The notes beneath the pieces were generated by a model, which worked only from the letters and a program-made list of their open reading frames with translations, was not told the origin of the DNA and ran no database searches. Made by a program: the position numbers and the translations under genes. DNA of 64,000 nt from Pseudomonadota bacterium (lineage in GTDB: Bacteria; Desulfobacterota; Binatia; Binatales; Binataceae): NCBI GenBank assembly GCA_021325025.1, contig JAJPHZ010000030.1, forward strand, positions 1 to 64,000, read 5' to 3'. This document shows, piece after piece, positions 8,378 through 15,906 of the stretch; the first letter of the stretch is position 1; each line of letters starts with the position of its first letter.

Positions 8378-9174
8378 TGGCGCGCCTGCGACTGAGCCTG
8401 ATCGCCGGCGCGCTGCTGATCGCGGGATGCCGGAATTCCGGCGCACTGACGCCGCCACCTGCACTTGAGGAGCCGCGCTGTCGCGTTGCGCCCGAGCTAC
8501 TGGCCGACGGCTGGCGGCTGCCGGCAACCTCCGCGGCGCTCATCAAGGGCGGTCCGCTAATCATCGTCGCCTTGGGTTCCTCGAGCACGGCGGGGGTGGG
8601 TGCCAGCCGCAAATCCGCCGCGTATCCCGCCGTGTTGGAGCGCGAACTGCGGCACGAACTCGGGCCTGCGGTGCGGGTAATCAATCGCGGCGTGAGCGGC
8701 GAGACCATCGAGCGCACCGCGGCGCGCATCGAGCGCGACGTGATAGCGTTTCATCCGGCCCTGGTGCTATGGCAGGTGGGCACCAACGATCTGCTGCGTT
8801 CGCGTCCGCTGGCAAGCTTTGAGAAGGTTCTGTCCGATGGAATTGTGCGCATGCGCGCCCGCGGTATCGATGTGATGCTGATGAGTCCGCAGTATTTTCC
8901 GGCCGGCGAACGGCGGCCCGGCCTCAACGCCTACCTGCGGGCGATCGACCGGGTCGCCGGCCTCTACGGCGTTCCCGTGCTGCATCGCCATCAGATCATG
9001 GCCTATTGGGCGACCTCGGGCGAACTCAGCCTGCGCCAGATGCTGGCGCGCGACCTCATCCACATGTCGGATGCCGGCTACCAATGCCTGGGCGAAGTGG
9101 CCGCCGACTTCGTCGTGCGCCACTTACGCGGCGCGCTCCATCGCAGATTCCCCGCACCGCCCCATCAGGTGTAA
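8377..9174 (+). CDS. SGNH/GDSL hydrolase, predicted lipoprotein
   Basis: A 265-aa protein starting at the ATG that overlaps the previous stop (TGATG). The N-terminal signal ends LLIAGC, a good lipobox with Cys near residue 16, so it should be an outer- or inner-membrane lipoprotein facing the periplasm. SGNH blocks: I VALGSSSTAGVG with the nucleophile Ser (near residue 68), II NRGVSGET, III GTNDLL with the oxyanion Asn, V DLIHMSDAGY with the Asp/His pair. The enzyme should be an esterase or acyl transferase. Translational coupling to the OpgC-like acyltransferase suggests they act on the same periplasmic glycan. Confidence 0.88.
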   Translation: MARLRLSLIAGALLIAGCRNSGALTPPPALEEPRCRVAPELLADGWRLPATSAALIKGGPLIIVALGSSSTAGVGASRKSAAYPAVLERELRHELGPAVRVINRGVSGETIERTAARIERDVIAFHPALVLWQVGTNDLLRSRPLASFEKVLSDGIVRMRARGIDVMLMSPQYFPAGERRPGLNAYLRAIDRVAGLYGVPVLHRHQIMAYWATSGELSLRQMLARDLIHMSDAGYQCLGEVAADFVVRHLRGALHRRFPAPPHQV

Positions 9175-9183
9175 CTTATTGCC

Positions 9184-9954
9184 TCAATCCCACATCAGCC
9201 CGCCGTCCACATTGAAGGACTGGCCGGTGATGTTATCGGCTTCGGCGGAGGCCAGGAATGCCGCCATGTTGGCGATGTCGTCGGGCGCGTTGGAGCGGCC
9301 CAGCGGGATCGTCGCTTCCATGCGCCGCACCGCCTCCTCGCGCGTGATCTTGCGCTTGTTGACCGCCTCCATGATTCCCATCTCGAACAAGTTGGTGCGC
9401 GTGGCGCCGGGGCAGATGGCGTTGACGTTGATGTTGTAGTGCGCCAGTTGCGAAGCGCCGATTCGCGTCATCGCGATCACCGCCCCCTTGGTGCCTGCGT
9501 AAGCAATATTGGACGTGCCGCGAAAGCCCTTACCCGCGATCGACGCGATATTGACGATCTTGCCCGCGCGCTGATTGACCATCTCGCGCGCCGCTCGCTG
9601 CATGCAGAAGAACAGGCCGCGCGCGTTGACCGAATACATCCAGTCCCAGTCCTGCTCGGTCACCTCGAAGAAGCCCAGCGGCTTGGTGACACCGGCATTG
9701 TTGACCAGGATGTCAATCCGGCCGAACGCCTCCACGGTGCGCGAGATCAGCTCGTCGATGTCGCTGACCCGGGCGATATCGGTCGTGACCGCCAGGCCGT
9801 GCCCGCCGAGCGCGCCCAGCGTCTCCTGCGCCGCTTGCGGATTGACTTCCGCAATCACGACCTGCGCACCCTCGTTGGCAAAGCGCAGTGCGATCGCGCG
9901 CCCCATCCCGGCCCCGGCACCGGTTACTATCGCCACCTTATTTTTAAGTTTCAC
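9184..9954 (-). CDS. SDR family oxidoreductase (3-oxoacyl-ACP/glucose dehydrogenase type)
   Basis: A 256-aa classical SDR. It has TGAGAGMGRA (cofactor), NNAG in LVNNAGVTK, catalytic Ser in IVNIASIAG, YAGTK as YxxxK, and the C-terminal ITGQSFNVDGG. The start is a GTG at 9954 (VKLKNKVAIVTG) preceded by GAGG. A much longer open frame continues upstream across the divergent DoxX gene, but that part is antisense shadow. It converges with the SGNH hydrolase (9 bp between stops). Substrate unknown; an acid pair replaced by EV after the second beta-strand (VIAEVN) points to NAD rather than NADP. Confidence 0.88.
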   Translation of the reverse strand: MKLKNKVAIVTGAGAGMGRAIALRFANEGAQVVIAEVNPQAAQETLGALGGHGLAVTTDIARVSDIDELISRTVEAFGRIDILVNNAGVTKPLGFFEVTEQDWDWMYSVNARGLFFCMQRAAREMVNQRAGKIVNIASIAGKGFRGTSNIAYAGTKGAVIAMTRIGASQLAHYNINVNAICPGATRTNLFEMGIMEAVNKRKITREEAVRRMEATIPLGRSNAPDDIANMAAFLASAEADNITGQSFNVDGGLMWD

Positions 9955-10134
9955 GCGCCTGACCTCGTCGAGAAATTTTCGATACGGCCCCGCATTGCCG
10001 ATGACTGTATCAGCGCAGGCGCCGCGGACAAGAGGCGCAGACCAACCGCGACTCCGCGTCCAGCCTGAAACCTTGGGCCCGCTCGAGCATCTGTTGTTCA
10101 CAGGGGCGCCGGGCCGGCCCCCGGGAGATATCCG

Positions 10135-10674
10135 ATGGCATCGGGCAATCGAACAATCCTCACAATCATATTGGATTGGTGGCAGCGGCTGATCAGCTTG
10201 CTCGACACGCTGGGATGGGTGCCGCCGCTGGCGGTGCGGTTGTTTGTCGGATATTTCTTCTTCGAAACCGGATGGGCCAAGCTGCACAACCTGCCAGCCT
10301 TCGTGGAGCACTTCAAGCAGTGGGGAATCCCCTACCCCGAGTTCAACGCCGCGCTGTCCGCCTGGACCGAATGCCTGGGCGGCGCGCTGACCATCGCCGG
10401 GCTGGCCACCCGCCTGGTGTCGGTCGCGATGGTGATCAACATGACGGTCGCAATCATGAGCGTGAAGCTCAAAGCCGTCTCCGGGCTGGACGATTTCGTC
10501 GAACTCGACGAACCGCTCTACGCCTTGTTCTATGTATGGCTGGGGTTTGCGGGGGCCGGCACCCTCAGTTTCGATTATCTGGTCGCCCGCGCGCTCGGGC
10601 GCAGCGTCCCATCCCCGCCACCCGCATCCGACATCGGTCCCGCCCCCGTAGGCCATGCGCGCTCCGCCCGGTGA
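10135..10674 (+). CDS. DoxX family membrane protein
   Basis: A 179-aa inner-membrane protein with four predicted helices. The first hydrophobic helix (VPPLAVRLFVGYFFFETGWAK) carries the family's Arg and the G-W-x-K pattern; WTECLGGALTIAGLATRL is the second helix signature of DoxX/DoxD. DoxX proteins occur with thiol/quinone redox and bufferin-type systems. The bufferin genes in this window lie 3.2 kb away with other genes between, so a link is only speculative. Its stop overlaps the GTG start of the next gene (GTGA), which indicates a two-gene transcription unit. Confidence 0.85.
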   Translation: MASGNRTILTIILDWWQRLISLLDTLGWVPPLAVRLFVGYFFFETGWAKLHNLPAFVEHFKQWGIPYPEFNAALSAWTECLGGALTIAGLATRLVSVAMVINMTVAIMSVKLKAVSGLDDFVELDEPLYALFYVWLGFAGAGTLSFDYLVARALGRSVPSPPPASDIGPAPVGHARSAR

Positions 10675-12263
10675 GCACGCGCGCCTTAATCGCGGTGGCG
10701 TTGACACTGCTCGCTGCATCAGCGGTTGGCGCGGCGGCGCCGGACAAATCCGACCAACTGGAGCAGATGGCGCGCGAGAAGTTCGGCGCGTTAAGTCACG
10801 CCGAACTGCTGCTGGTGCGCAGCGCCCCCACCCGCGACCTGGAATGGGCGGGGCCACACGACGAACCCGACGATCCTTCCAATGACCCGCTGCACGCCCA
10901 GTCGTGGGGTCCCGAGCGCACGATTCGCGCCCCGCTACTGGTGTGGCTGGCCTCGGATCCCGCCGCCACCCGCCTGGTCCATCCCAGCGGCGCAGGCATC
11001 AAGGCGGCCCGCATCGCGGGCCAGCTCGACTTGTCCTATCAGAACGTGCCCTTTCCGCTGACCCTGATCCGCTCGGCGATCAGCGAGGGCGTGGATATCT
11101 CCAACGCGCACCTGCGCGGGTTGGACCTCCGAGCCAGTGCCACGGGACCGATTACCGGCGACATGGCGGTGGTGGACGGCGACGTCCGCCTGACCTTCGG
11201 CAACTATGAACAAACCAGCTTCTATCGCGCGTCGATCGGCGGCAGTCTGGACTTCAGCGCCTCGCGCGTACAGACCGCCGAGGTTCCGGCAATCTCGGGC
11301 ATCGAGGCGTCGATCGGCGGCGACGCGATCTTTCATCAGGGCACCTCGGCCAGCGGTCCGGTCAGTTTCAGGACCAACGGCATTGTGGATTTCAGGCTGG
11401 TGCGCATCGGACATGCGCTGAGTTTCAACCATGCGCAGTTTTACGGGCGGCAGGACAACGGCCTCAACGCCGAGCGGGCGGTAATCCAGGGGCCACTCTA
11501 CTGGGTGGCGATCGGTCTGACGCCGCACACGCAACTGGATCTGGCCGACGCGCGCGCCGCCGAACTGTGGGACGACCGCTTGAGCTGGCCCGCCCCCGGC
11601 AACCTGATACTAAGCGGCTTTCAGTACGGCGGCTTTGGCGGCGATAGCCCGTCGGATGCGGAAAGCCGCCTGGCATGGCTGGCGCGCCAGCCGCGCGGTT
11701 TCCATGCGCAGCCCTACGCCGAGTTGGCCAAGGCCTTGGCCGCGGCGGGCGAAAATGATGACGCGATCGCCGTGGAAATCGCTCAGCGTGTCGCGCAACG
11801 GCGTGAGGGTGGTCTGGGCCGGGCGGAGCGCGCATGGAACGCGCTGCTGCAGGTGACGATCGGCTACGGCTTCATCCCGCTGCGCGCGCTATGGTGGATC
11901 ATCGGTTTCGTGGCGTTGGGCACGGTGCTCTTCCAGTGGGGCTATGCCATGCGGGTGGTCAGTCCGACCGAGGAGCCGGCCTACCAATCGTTCATGCAAA
12001 GCGGCACGACTCCGCCCCATTACCCGCGTTTCAACGCCTTTGTCTACTCGTTGGAGAATTTTCTGCCGGTCGTCGATCTCCATCAGGGCGAGTACTGGCG
12101 GCCCAATCCGGTGCACGGCGCGCCAGGCAATCATCCGGCAGGCGGCGGCCGGGCCTGTGCCGGGGTTCTGCTGCGCTGGTACCTGTGGCTCCATATCCTG
12201 GCCGGATGGATCCTGACCCCGCTGTTGGCGGCCGGCCTGTCAGGACTGATCCATGTCGGATGA
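10671..12263 (+). CDS. Exported beta-repeat protein with C-terminal membrane anchor, unknown function
   Basis: A 530-aa protein starting at a GTG overlapping the DoxX stop. Residues 1-24 form a signal peptide (ALIAVALTLLAASAVGAAA). Residues 100-310 contain irregular short repeats of the type G-x-L-D-F-S-x-A/x-I-G-G-x, suggesting a right-handed beta-helix similar to pentapeptide or bactofilin folds. A helical stretch (AQPYAELAKALAAAGENDDA) follows at about residues 345-365. Two membrane spans come near residues 400-430 (FIPLRALWWIIGFVALGTVLF) and 500-525. I do not recognise a named family. Its last 11 bases overlap the gluconokinase-like gene. Confidence 0.75.
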   Translation: MSTRALIAVALTLLAASAVGAAAPDKSDQLEQMAREKFGALSHAELLLVRSAPTRDLEWAGPHDEPDDPSNDPLHAQSWGPERTIRAPLLVWLASDPAATRLVHPSGAGIKAARIAGQLDLSYQNVPFPLTLIRSAISEGVDISNAHLRGLDLRASATGPITGDMAVVDGDVRLTFGNYEQTSFYRASIGGSLDFSASRVQTAEVPAISGIEASIGGDAIFHQGTSASGPVSFRTNGIVDFRLVRIGHALSFNHAQFYGRQDNGLNAERAVIQGPLYWVAIGLTPHTQLDLADARAAELWDDRLSWPAPGNLILSGFQYGGFGGDSPSDAESRLAWLARQPRGFHAQPYAELAKALAAAGENDDAIAVEIAQRVAQRREGGLGRAERAWNALLQVTIGYGFIPLRALWWIIGFVALGTVLFQWGYAMRVVSPTEEPAYQSFMQSGTTPPHYPRFNAFVYSLENFLPVVDLHQGEYWRPNPVHGAPGNHPAGGGRACAGVLLRWYLWLHILAGWILTPLLAAGLSGLIHVG

Positions 12264-12771
12264 CAAATCCGCCGCTGCGAGGCTCCGCGTCGTGATCATC
12301 ATGGGCGTGGAGGGCTCGGGGAAAACCACGATCGGCAGGATGCTGGCGCAGGCGCTGGGCTGGGATTTCCGCGATGCCGACGACTTTCACACGCCGGCGG
12401 CCAAATCGAAGATGGCGGCGGGAATGGCGCTGACCGACGAGGACCGCAAGCCCTGGCTGGGGGCGCTGCGCGAACTCATCGCGCAGCGCCTTGCGTCGGG
12501 GCAACCGCTGGTACTGGCCTGCTCGGCGCTCAAACAATCGTATCGCGAGGTGCTGGCTGTTGACCGCGCGCGCCAGGCGTTAGTTTATCTGCGCGGCGAT
12601 CTCGAACTGATTGGGCGGCGGCTGGCGCAACGCAAGGGGCATTACGCAGGGCTACGGCTGCTGGCCAGCCAGTTTCAGACGCTGGAAGAGCCGCGCGATG
12701 CGCTGACGGTGGACATCGCCGCCAGCCCCGCGCAAATCGTCGCGACGATTCGCTCGGGGCTGGCCCTGTAG
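12253..12771 (+). CDS. gntK: Gluconokinase-family small-molecule kinase
   Basis: A 172-aa P-loop kinase, the typical size of GntK. MGVEGSGKTTIG is the Walker A loop, FRDADDFHTPAAKSKM is the gluconate-kinase substrate loop, and CSALKQSYREVL is the family signature. The predicted reaction is ATP plus D-gluconate to 6-phosphogluconate in the cytosol. The start overlaps the preceding gene by 11 bp, so it is probably co-transcribed and translationally coupled. No gluconate transporter or dehydratase is adjacent, so the true substrate could be another sugar acid. A perfect 17-bp hairpin begins at its stop codon. Confidence 0.9.
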   Translation: MSDDKSAAARLRVVIIMGVEGSGKTTIGRMLAQALGWDFRDADDFHTPAAKSKMAAGMALTDEDRKPWLGALRELIAQRLASGQPLVLACSALKQSYREVLAVDRARQALVYLRGDLELIGRRLAQRKGHYAGLRLLASQFQTLEEPRDALTVDIAASPAQIVATIRSGLAL

Positions 12772-12822
12772 GGGGCGGGCGGCGTGCGCGGGCTGGTCAG
12801 CCCGTGCACGCCGCCCGCCCCC
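12771..12822 (+). terminator. Perfect 17-bp stem hairpin after gntK
   Basis: The arms at 12771-12787 and 12806-12822 are exact reverse complements (GGGGGCGGGCGGCGTGC with its partner). The loop itself contains GGGCT/AGCCC. The left arm begins at the last base of the gntK stop. It is extremely stable and probably ends the DoxX-gntK transcript, although no T-run follows. Confidence 0.65.
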
Positions 12823-12903
12823 TGTACAACCCCGCCCCTTCTGCTATAGCAATCCTCCGGGCTTGGCCGTTCACACAAGCCACGCATTGCGGAGGTTTTG
12901 CTC

Positions 12904-13662
12904 ATGGCTGGCGAGATGCAGGGAAAGGTCGCCTTGATTACCGGAGGCGGTTCGGGAATCGGCCGCGCCACATCGGTTGCTTTCGCGCGCGCGGGCGCCA
13001 AGGTCGTGGTCGCCGACGTGGTCGCGCCCGGCGGTAACCGCACCGTCGAACTGATCAGGGATACCGGCGGCGATGCGGTCTTCGTCCAAACCGACGTCAC
13101 CGTCTCCCGCCAGGTCGAGCGCATGGTCAAAACCGCCGTCGACACTTTCGGCGGCTTGGACTGCGCCTACAACAACGCCGGCATCGAAGGCCCTTCCACC
13201 GGCTTGCTCGATTGCACCGAGGAGGACTGGCAGCGCGTGCTTGCGGTCAACTTGACCGGCGTGTGGCTGTGCATGAAGCACGAAATTCCCGCGATGGTGG
13301 CGCGCGGCGGCGGTGCGATCGTCAACACCTCCTCGGTGCTCGGTCTGGTCGGCGTGCCGTTCATCCCGCCCTACATCGCCAGCAAGCACGGCGTCGCCGG
13401 CCTGACCAAGGAGGCGGCGCTGGAGTTCGCCGCCGCCAATATCCGGGTCAACGCGGTCTGTCCGGGTTCGATTCGCACGCCGATGGTCGAGCGCACGATG
13501 GCGGCTGGCACGACGGAAAAGGCACTGGCCGCACCGCAGGCGATCAAACGTCTGGGCCGGCCTGAAGAAATCGCCGCGGCCGTGGTGTGGTTGTGCTCCG
13601 ACGCAGCCTCCTTCGTGACCGGGGTCGTAATGCCGGTGGACGGCGGTTGGACTTCCTCCTAG
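12904..13662 (+). CDS. SDR family oxidoreductase
   Basis: A 252-aa classical SDR: TGGGSGIGRA cofactor loop, DVTVSRQ, NNAGIEGP, catalytic Ser in IVNTSSVLG, YIASK for the active Tyr/Lys, and the terminal VTGVVMPVDGG. GGAGG lies at 12891-12895, eight bases before ATG 12904; an in-frame TTG closer to the ribosome site is less likely. VVADVV after the second strand predicts NAD preference. It is closely similar in motifs to the SDR at 15065-15826 (both have LTGVWLCMK), suggesting paralogues from duplication. The bufferin pair lies between the two. Confidence 0.9.
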   Translation: MAGEMQGKVALITGGGSGIGRATSVAFARAGAKVVVADVVAPGGNRTVELIRDTGGDAVFVQTDVTVSRQVERMVKTAVDTFGGLDCAYNNAGIEGPSTGLLDCTEEDWQRVLAVNLTGVWLCMKHEIPAMVARGGGAIVNTSSVLGLVGVPFIPPYIASKHGVAGLTKEAALEFAAANIRVNAVCPGSIRTPMVERTMAAGTTEKALAAPQAIKRLGRPEEIAAAVVWLCSDAASFVTGVVMPVDGGWTSS

Positions 13663-13837
13663 GATAGGGCCGAAATCCGAGGCTCCGTGCGGATCGTAAT
13701 TAAGGTTAGCGCAGTCCAATGGCGATTGCGGATAGCCCCGCTTCATTGGCATGATTGGGCGCAATATCGTGGGGTGAAACCCGGGTCGCGGCGGTGCATC
13801 CAAACAACGCAATTCCAATCGGAGGCAAGGGACTAAC

Positions 13838-14110
13838 ATGAATGCGAAGTCGCTCATCGTGGCCGGCGCTGCGGCGCTCCTGATCGTCAGCGGCGCGATA
13901 ACCGCACGCGCCGACGAAAGCGCGGGTTCGGCCCAGGTCAAATGCGCCGGCGTCAACAGTTGCAAGGGCCAGGGCGCCTGCGCTTCGGCCAAAAACGACT
14001 GCAAGGGCAAGAACGCCTGCAAGGGCCAGGGCTGGGTGCAGATGAGCAGTGCCCAGGAATGTACCTCCAAGGGCGGAACGGTGATGACGGAACCCAAGAA
14101 GGCGATGTAG
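13838..14110 (+). CDS. bufA2: BufA2-type bufferin precursor (cysteine-rich periplasmic RiPP)
   Basis: A 90-aa small exported protein. Residues 1-25 are a Sec signal (LIVAGAAALLIVSGAITARA). The mature part has six cysteines in repeated CKG units: KCAG, NSCKG, ACAS, DCKG, ACKGQGW and ECTSKGG. The NxCKGxxxC pattern with GQGW followed by ECTxKGGT is the BufA2 family signature. In described bufferin systems such precursors are modified on cysteines by an MNIO (DUF692) enzyme and bind copper in the periplasm. The adjacent gene is that enzyme. AAGGGA before the ATG is the likely ribosome site. Copper binding is inferred from the family. Confidence 0.88.
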   Translation: MNAKSLIVAGAAALLIVSGAITARADESAGSAQVKCAGVNSCKGQGACASAKNDCKGKNACKGQGWVQMSSAQECTSKGGTVMTEPKKAM

Positions 14111-14122
14111 TTTGGGTAGGGG

Positions 14123-14147
14123 GCGGGAGCCCGGCGCGGGCTCCCGC
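14123..14147 (+). terminator. Hairpin between bufferin precursor and maturase genes
   Basis: GCGGGAGCCC (14123-14132) pairs perfectly with GGGCTCCCGC (14138-14147) around GGCGC. It lies 13 bp past the precursor stop and ends 9 bp before the maturase ATG. It could be a partial terminator or stabiliser giving more precursor than enzyme; it may also mask the start region of the downstream gene. Confidence 0.5.
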
Positions 14148-14156
14148 ATCTCGGCC

Positions 14157-15029
14157 ATGGATGGTTTTCCGCATATTGGGCATGGCGTCGGGCTTCGCCC
14201 GCCCCACTACGGGCGCATCCTGGACGGCAGCGCGCGCGCCGACTGGTTTGAGGTCATCAGCGAGAACTTCATGATTCGCGGCGGCCGCCCCCTGCGCGTC
14301 CTGGAGCAGGCGCGCGAACAAGCGCCCGTTGTGCTGCACGGGGTCTCGCTCAACCTGGGCGGCGTCGATCCACTGCGCTCGAGCTACCTGGATGAGTTGG
14401 CCCAGCTGGCCCAACGCTTTGAGCCCGCGTGGATTTCCGACCATCTGTGCTGGGGCTCGATCGGCGGCCATTATGCGCACGACCTGCTGCCGCTGCCTTA
14501 TACCGAGGAGGCGGCGGAAGTGGTCGCGGCGCGCATCGCCCAGGTACAAGACCGCCTCGGGCGCCGTATCATGATCGAAAATGTGTCGAGCTATCTGACT
14601 TACCGCCACTCGGCGATGCCGGAGTGGGAGTTCCTTAGCGCGGTGGCACAGCGCGCCGATTGCGCAATCCTGCTCGATGTCAACAACATCTACGTCAGCG
14701 CCCGTAATCACGGATTTGCGGCGGCCGAATACGTACGCCGCGTCGATCCGCGCCGCGTCGCCCAGATCCATCTGGCCGGCCACAGCGATGCCGGCACTCA
14801 CCTGGTCGACACCCACGACCATCCGGTGTGCGACCCGGTCTGGGATCTGCTGCGGATGGCGTTTGAGCGATGCGGCCGCGTATCGACGCTAATCGAATGG
14901 GACGCCGAAATCCCCCGGTTCGAGGAACTGATCGCGCACGCCAATCGCGCCCGCGCCATCGAGGCGGAGGTCGTAGGTGCACCGGCAGTCAGCAGGCTGG
15001 CTGCAACACACCTTTCAACTGCCTGCTAA
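14157..15029 (+). CDS. bufB: MNIO (DUF692) bufferin maturase
   Basis: A 290-aa TIM-barrel enzyme of the multinuclear non-haem iron oxidase family. The start PHIGHGVGLRPPHYGRIL and the WFEVISENFM block are diagnostic. Metal ligands include the Glu/Asn of VISENF, the His residues of VLHGVSLNLG and ISDHLCWGS, the Glu of IENVSSY, the Asp of LLDVNNIYVS, the His of IHLAGHS and DTHDHPV, and the Glu of LIEWDAE. The family modifies cysteines of small peptides, here probably the six-cysteine precursor 46 bp upstream. The usual partner BufC (DUF2063) does not follow; the next gene is a convergent SDR. Confidence 0.9.
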   Translation: MDGFPHIGHGVGLRPPHYGRILDGSARADWFEVISENFMIRGGRPLRVLEQAREQAPVVLHGVSLNLGGVDPLRSSYLDELAQLAQRFEPAWISDHLCWGSIGGHYAHDLLPLPYTEEAAEVVAARIAQVQDRLGRRIMIENVSSYLTYRHSAMPEWEFLSAVAQRADCAILLDVNNIYVSARNHGFAAAEYVRRVDPRRVAQIHLAGHSDAGTHLVDTHDHPVCDPVWDLLRMAFERCGRVSTLIEWDAEIPRFEELIAHANRARAIEAEVVGAPAVSRLAATHLSTAC

Positions 15030-15064
15030 AAACAAATACCCTGCGCCCGGAATTTCCGAACGAT

Positions 15065-15826
15065 TCACGCTACATAGCCGCCGTCCACGGGCATCGCGAC
15101 GCCCGTGACGTAGGAGGCCGCGTCGGTGCACAACCATACCACCACGCGTGCGACTTCCTCGGCCTTGCCGCTGCGGCCCATCGGCGTGGCGCCCGCGGTG
15201 CTGGCCGGCGCGATCACGCGCGATACATCGACAATCCGCTGCAGCATTGGCGTTTCGATTGGACCCGGGCAGACCGCATTGATACGGATGTTCTGGCGTG
15301 CGTATTCCTTGGCCGCCACCTTGGTCACGCCCAGCACGCCGTGCTTGCTGGCGCAGTAGGCGGAAAAGCCTTCCACGCCATGCAGCCCGGCGGCCGACGC
15401 GGTATTGACGATGGCGCCGCCGCCCTGCTTGAGCATCTGCGGGATCTCGGCCTTCATGCACAACCACACGCCGGTCAGATTGGTGGCCAGCACGCGGTTC
15501 CAGTTCTCCAGCGTGCCCTCGGCGGCGGGGCCCAACTGCCCCTCGATGCCTGCGTTGTTATGCGCGAAGTCCAGACGGCCGAACGCATCGACCGCCCTTT
15601 TGATCATCGCCTCGACCTGGGCGGGGTTGGTGACATCGACCTGCTGGAAGAGCGCCTCACCGCCCTTGTCCCGGATAACGGCGGCGGTACGCTCGCCGCC
15701 TTCCGCCGCATAATCGGCCACCAGCACTTTGGCGCCCTGCGCCGCAAATTCCAACGCCGACGCGCGCCCCATGCCTGAACCGCCACCGGTAATCAGGGCA
15801 ACTTTGCCCTCCAACGCTTTTGCCAT
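15065..15826 (-). CDS. SDR family oxidoreductase
   Basis: A 253-aa classical SDR with TGGGSGMGRA, VADYAAEGG (NAD type), HNNAGIEGQ, Ser in IVNTASAAG, YCASK, and VTGVAMPVDGG at the end. CAGGAG seven bases before ATG 15824-15826 fixes the start; an upstream in-frame extension has no family match. It closely resembles the SDR at 12904-13662. It lies just before two CoA-transferase genes on the same strand, so it could serve a hydroxyacyl-CoA or alcohol oxidation step of the same pathway. The gap to them is about 80-95 bp, so it need not be one transcript. Confidence 0.9.
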   Translation of the reverse strand: MAKALEGKVALITGGGSGMGRASALEFAAQGAKVLVADYAAEGGERTAAVIRDKGGEALFQQVDVTNPAQVEAMIKRAVDAFGRLDFAHNNAGIEGQLGPAAEGTLENWNRVLATNLTGVWLCMKAEIPQMLKQGGGAIVNTASAAGLHGVEGFSAYCASKHGVLGVTKVAAKEYARQNIRINAVCPGPIETPMLQRIVDVSRVIAPASTAGATPMGRSGKAEEVARVVVWLCTDAASYVTGVAMPVDGGYVA

Positions 15827-15906
15827 TGTTTGCTCCTGTCGAATGCAACGTCTGACCTCTTGCTCTCGAAGGGGAACCAAATTTCGTCTCGCGCTCCGGA
15901 CCGGGG

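Noticed and set aside
10135..10674. DoxX as BufD of the bufferin operon
   Set aside because: It lies 3.2 kb upstream with other genes and a strong hairpin in between, so it is not in the same operon.
9955..10857. N-terminal extension of the SDR across the divergent gene
   Set aside because: The family starts at GTG 9954; the rest overlaps DoxX and the beta-repeat gene antisense and has no SDR similarity.
14157..15029. Methanobactin-type MbnB rather than bufferin maturase
   Set aside because: The adjacent precursor is a long six-cysteine BufA2-type protein with a Sec signal, not a short MbnA leader peptide, and MbnC is absent.
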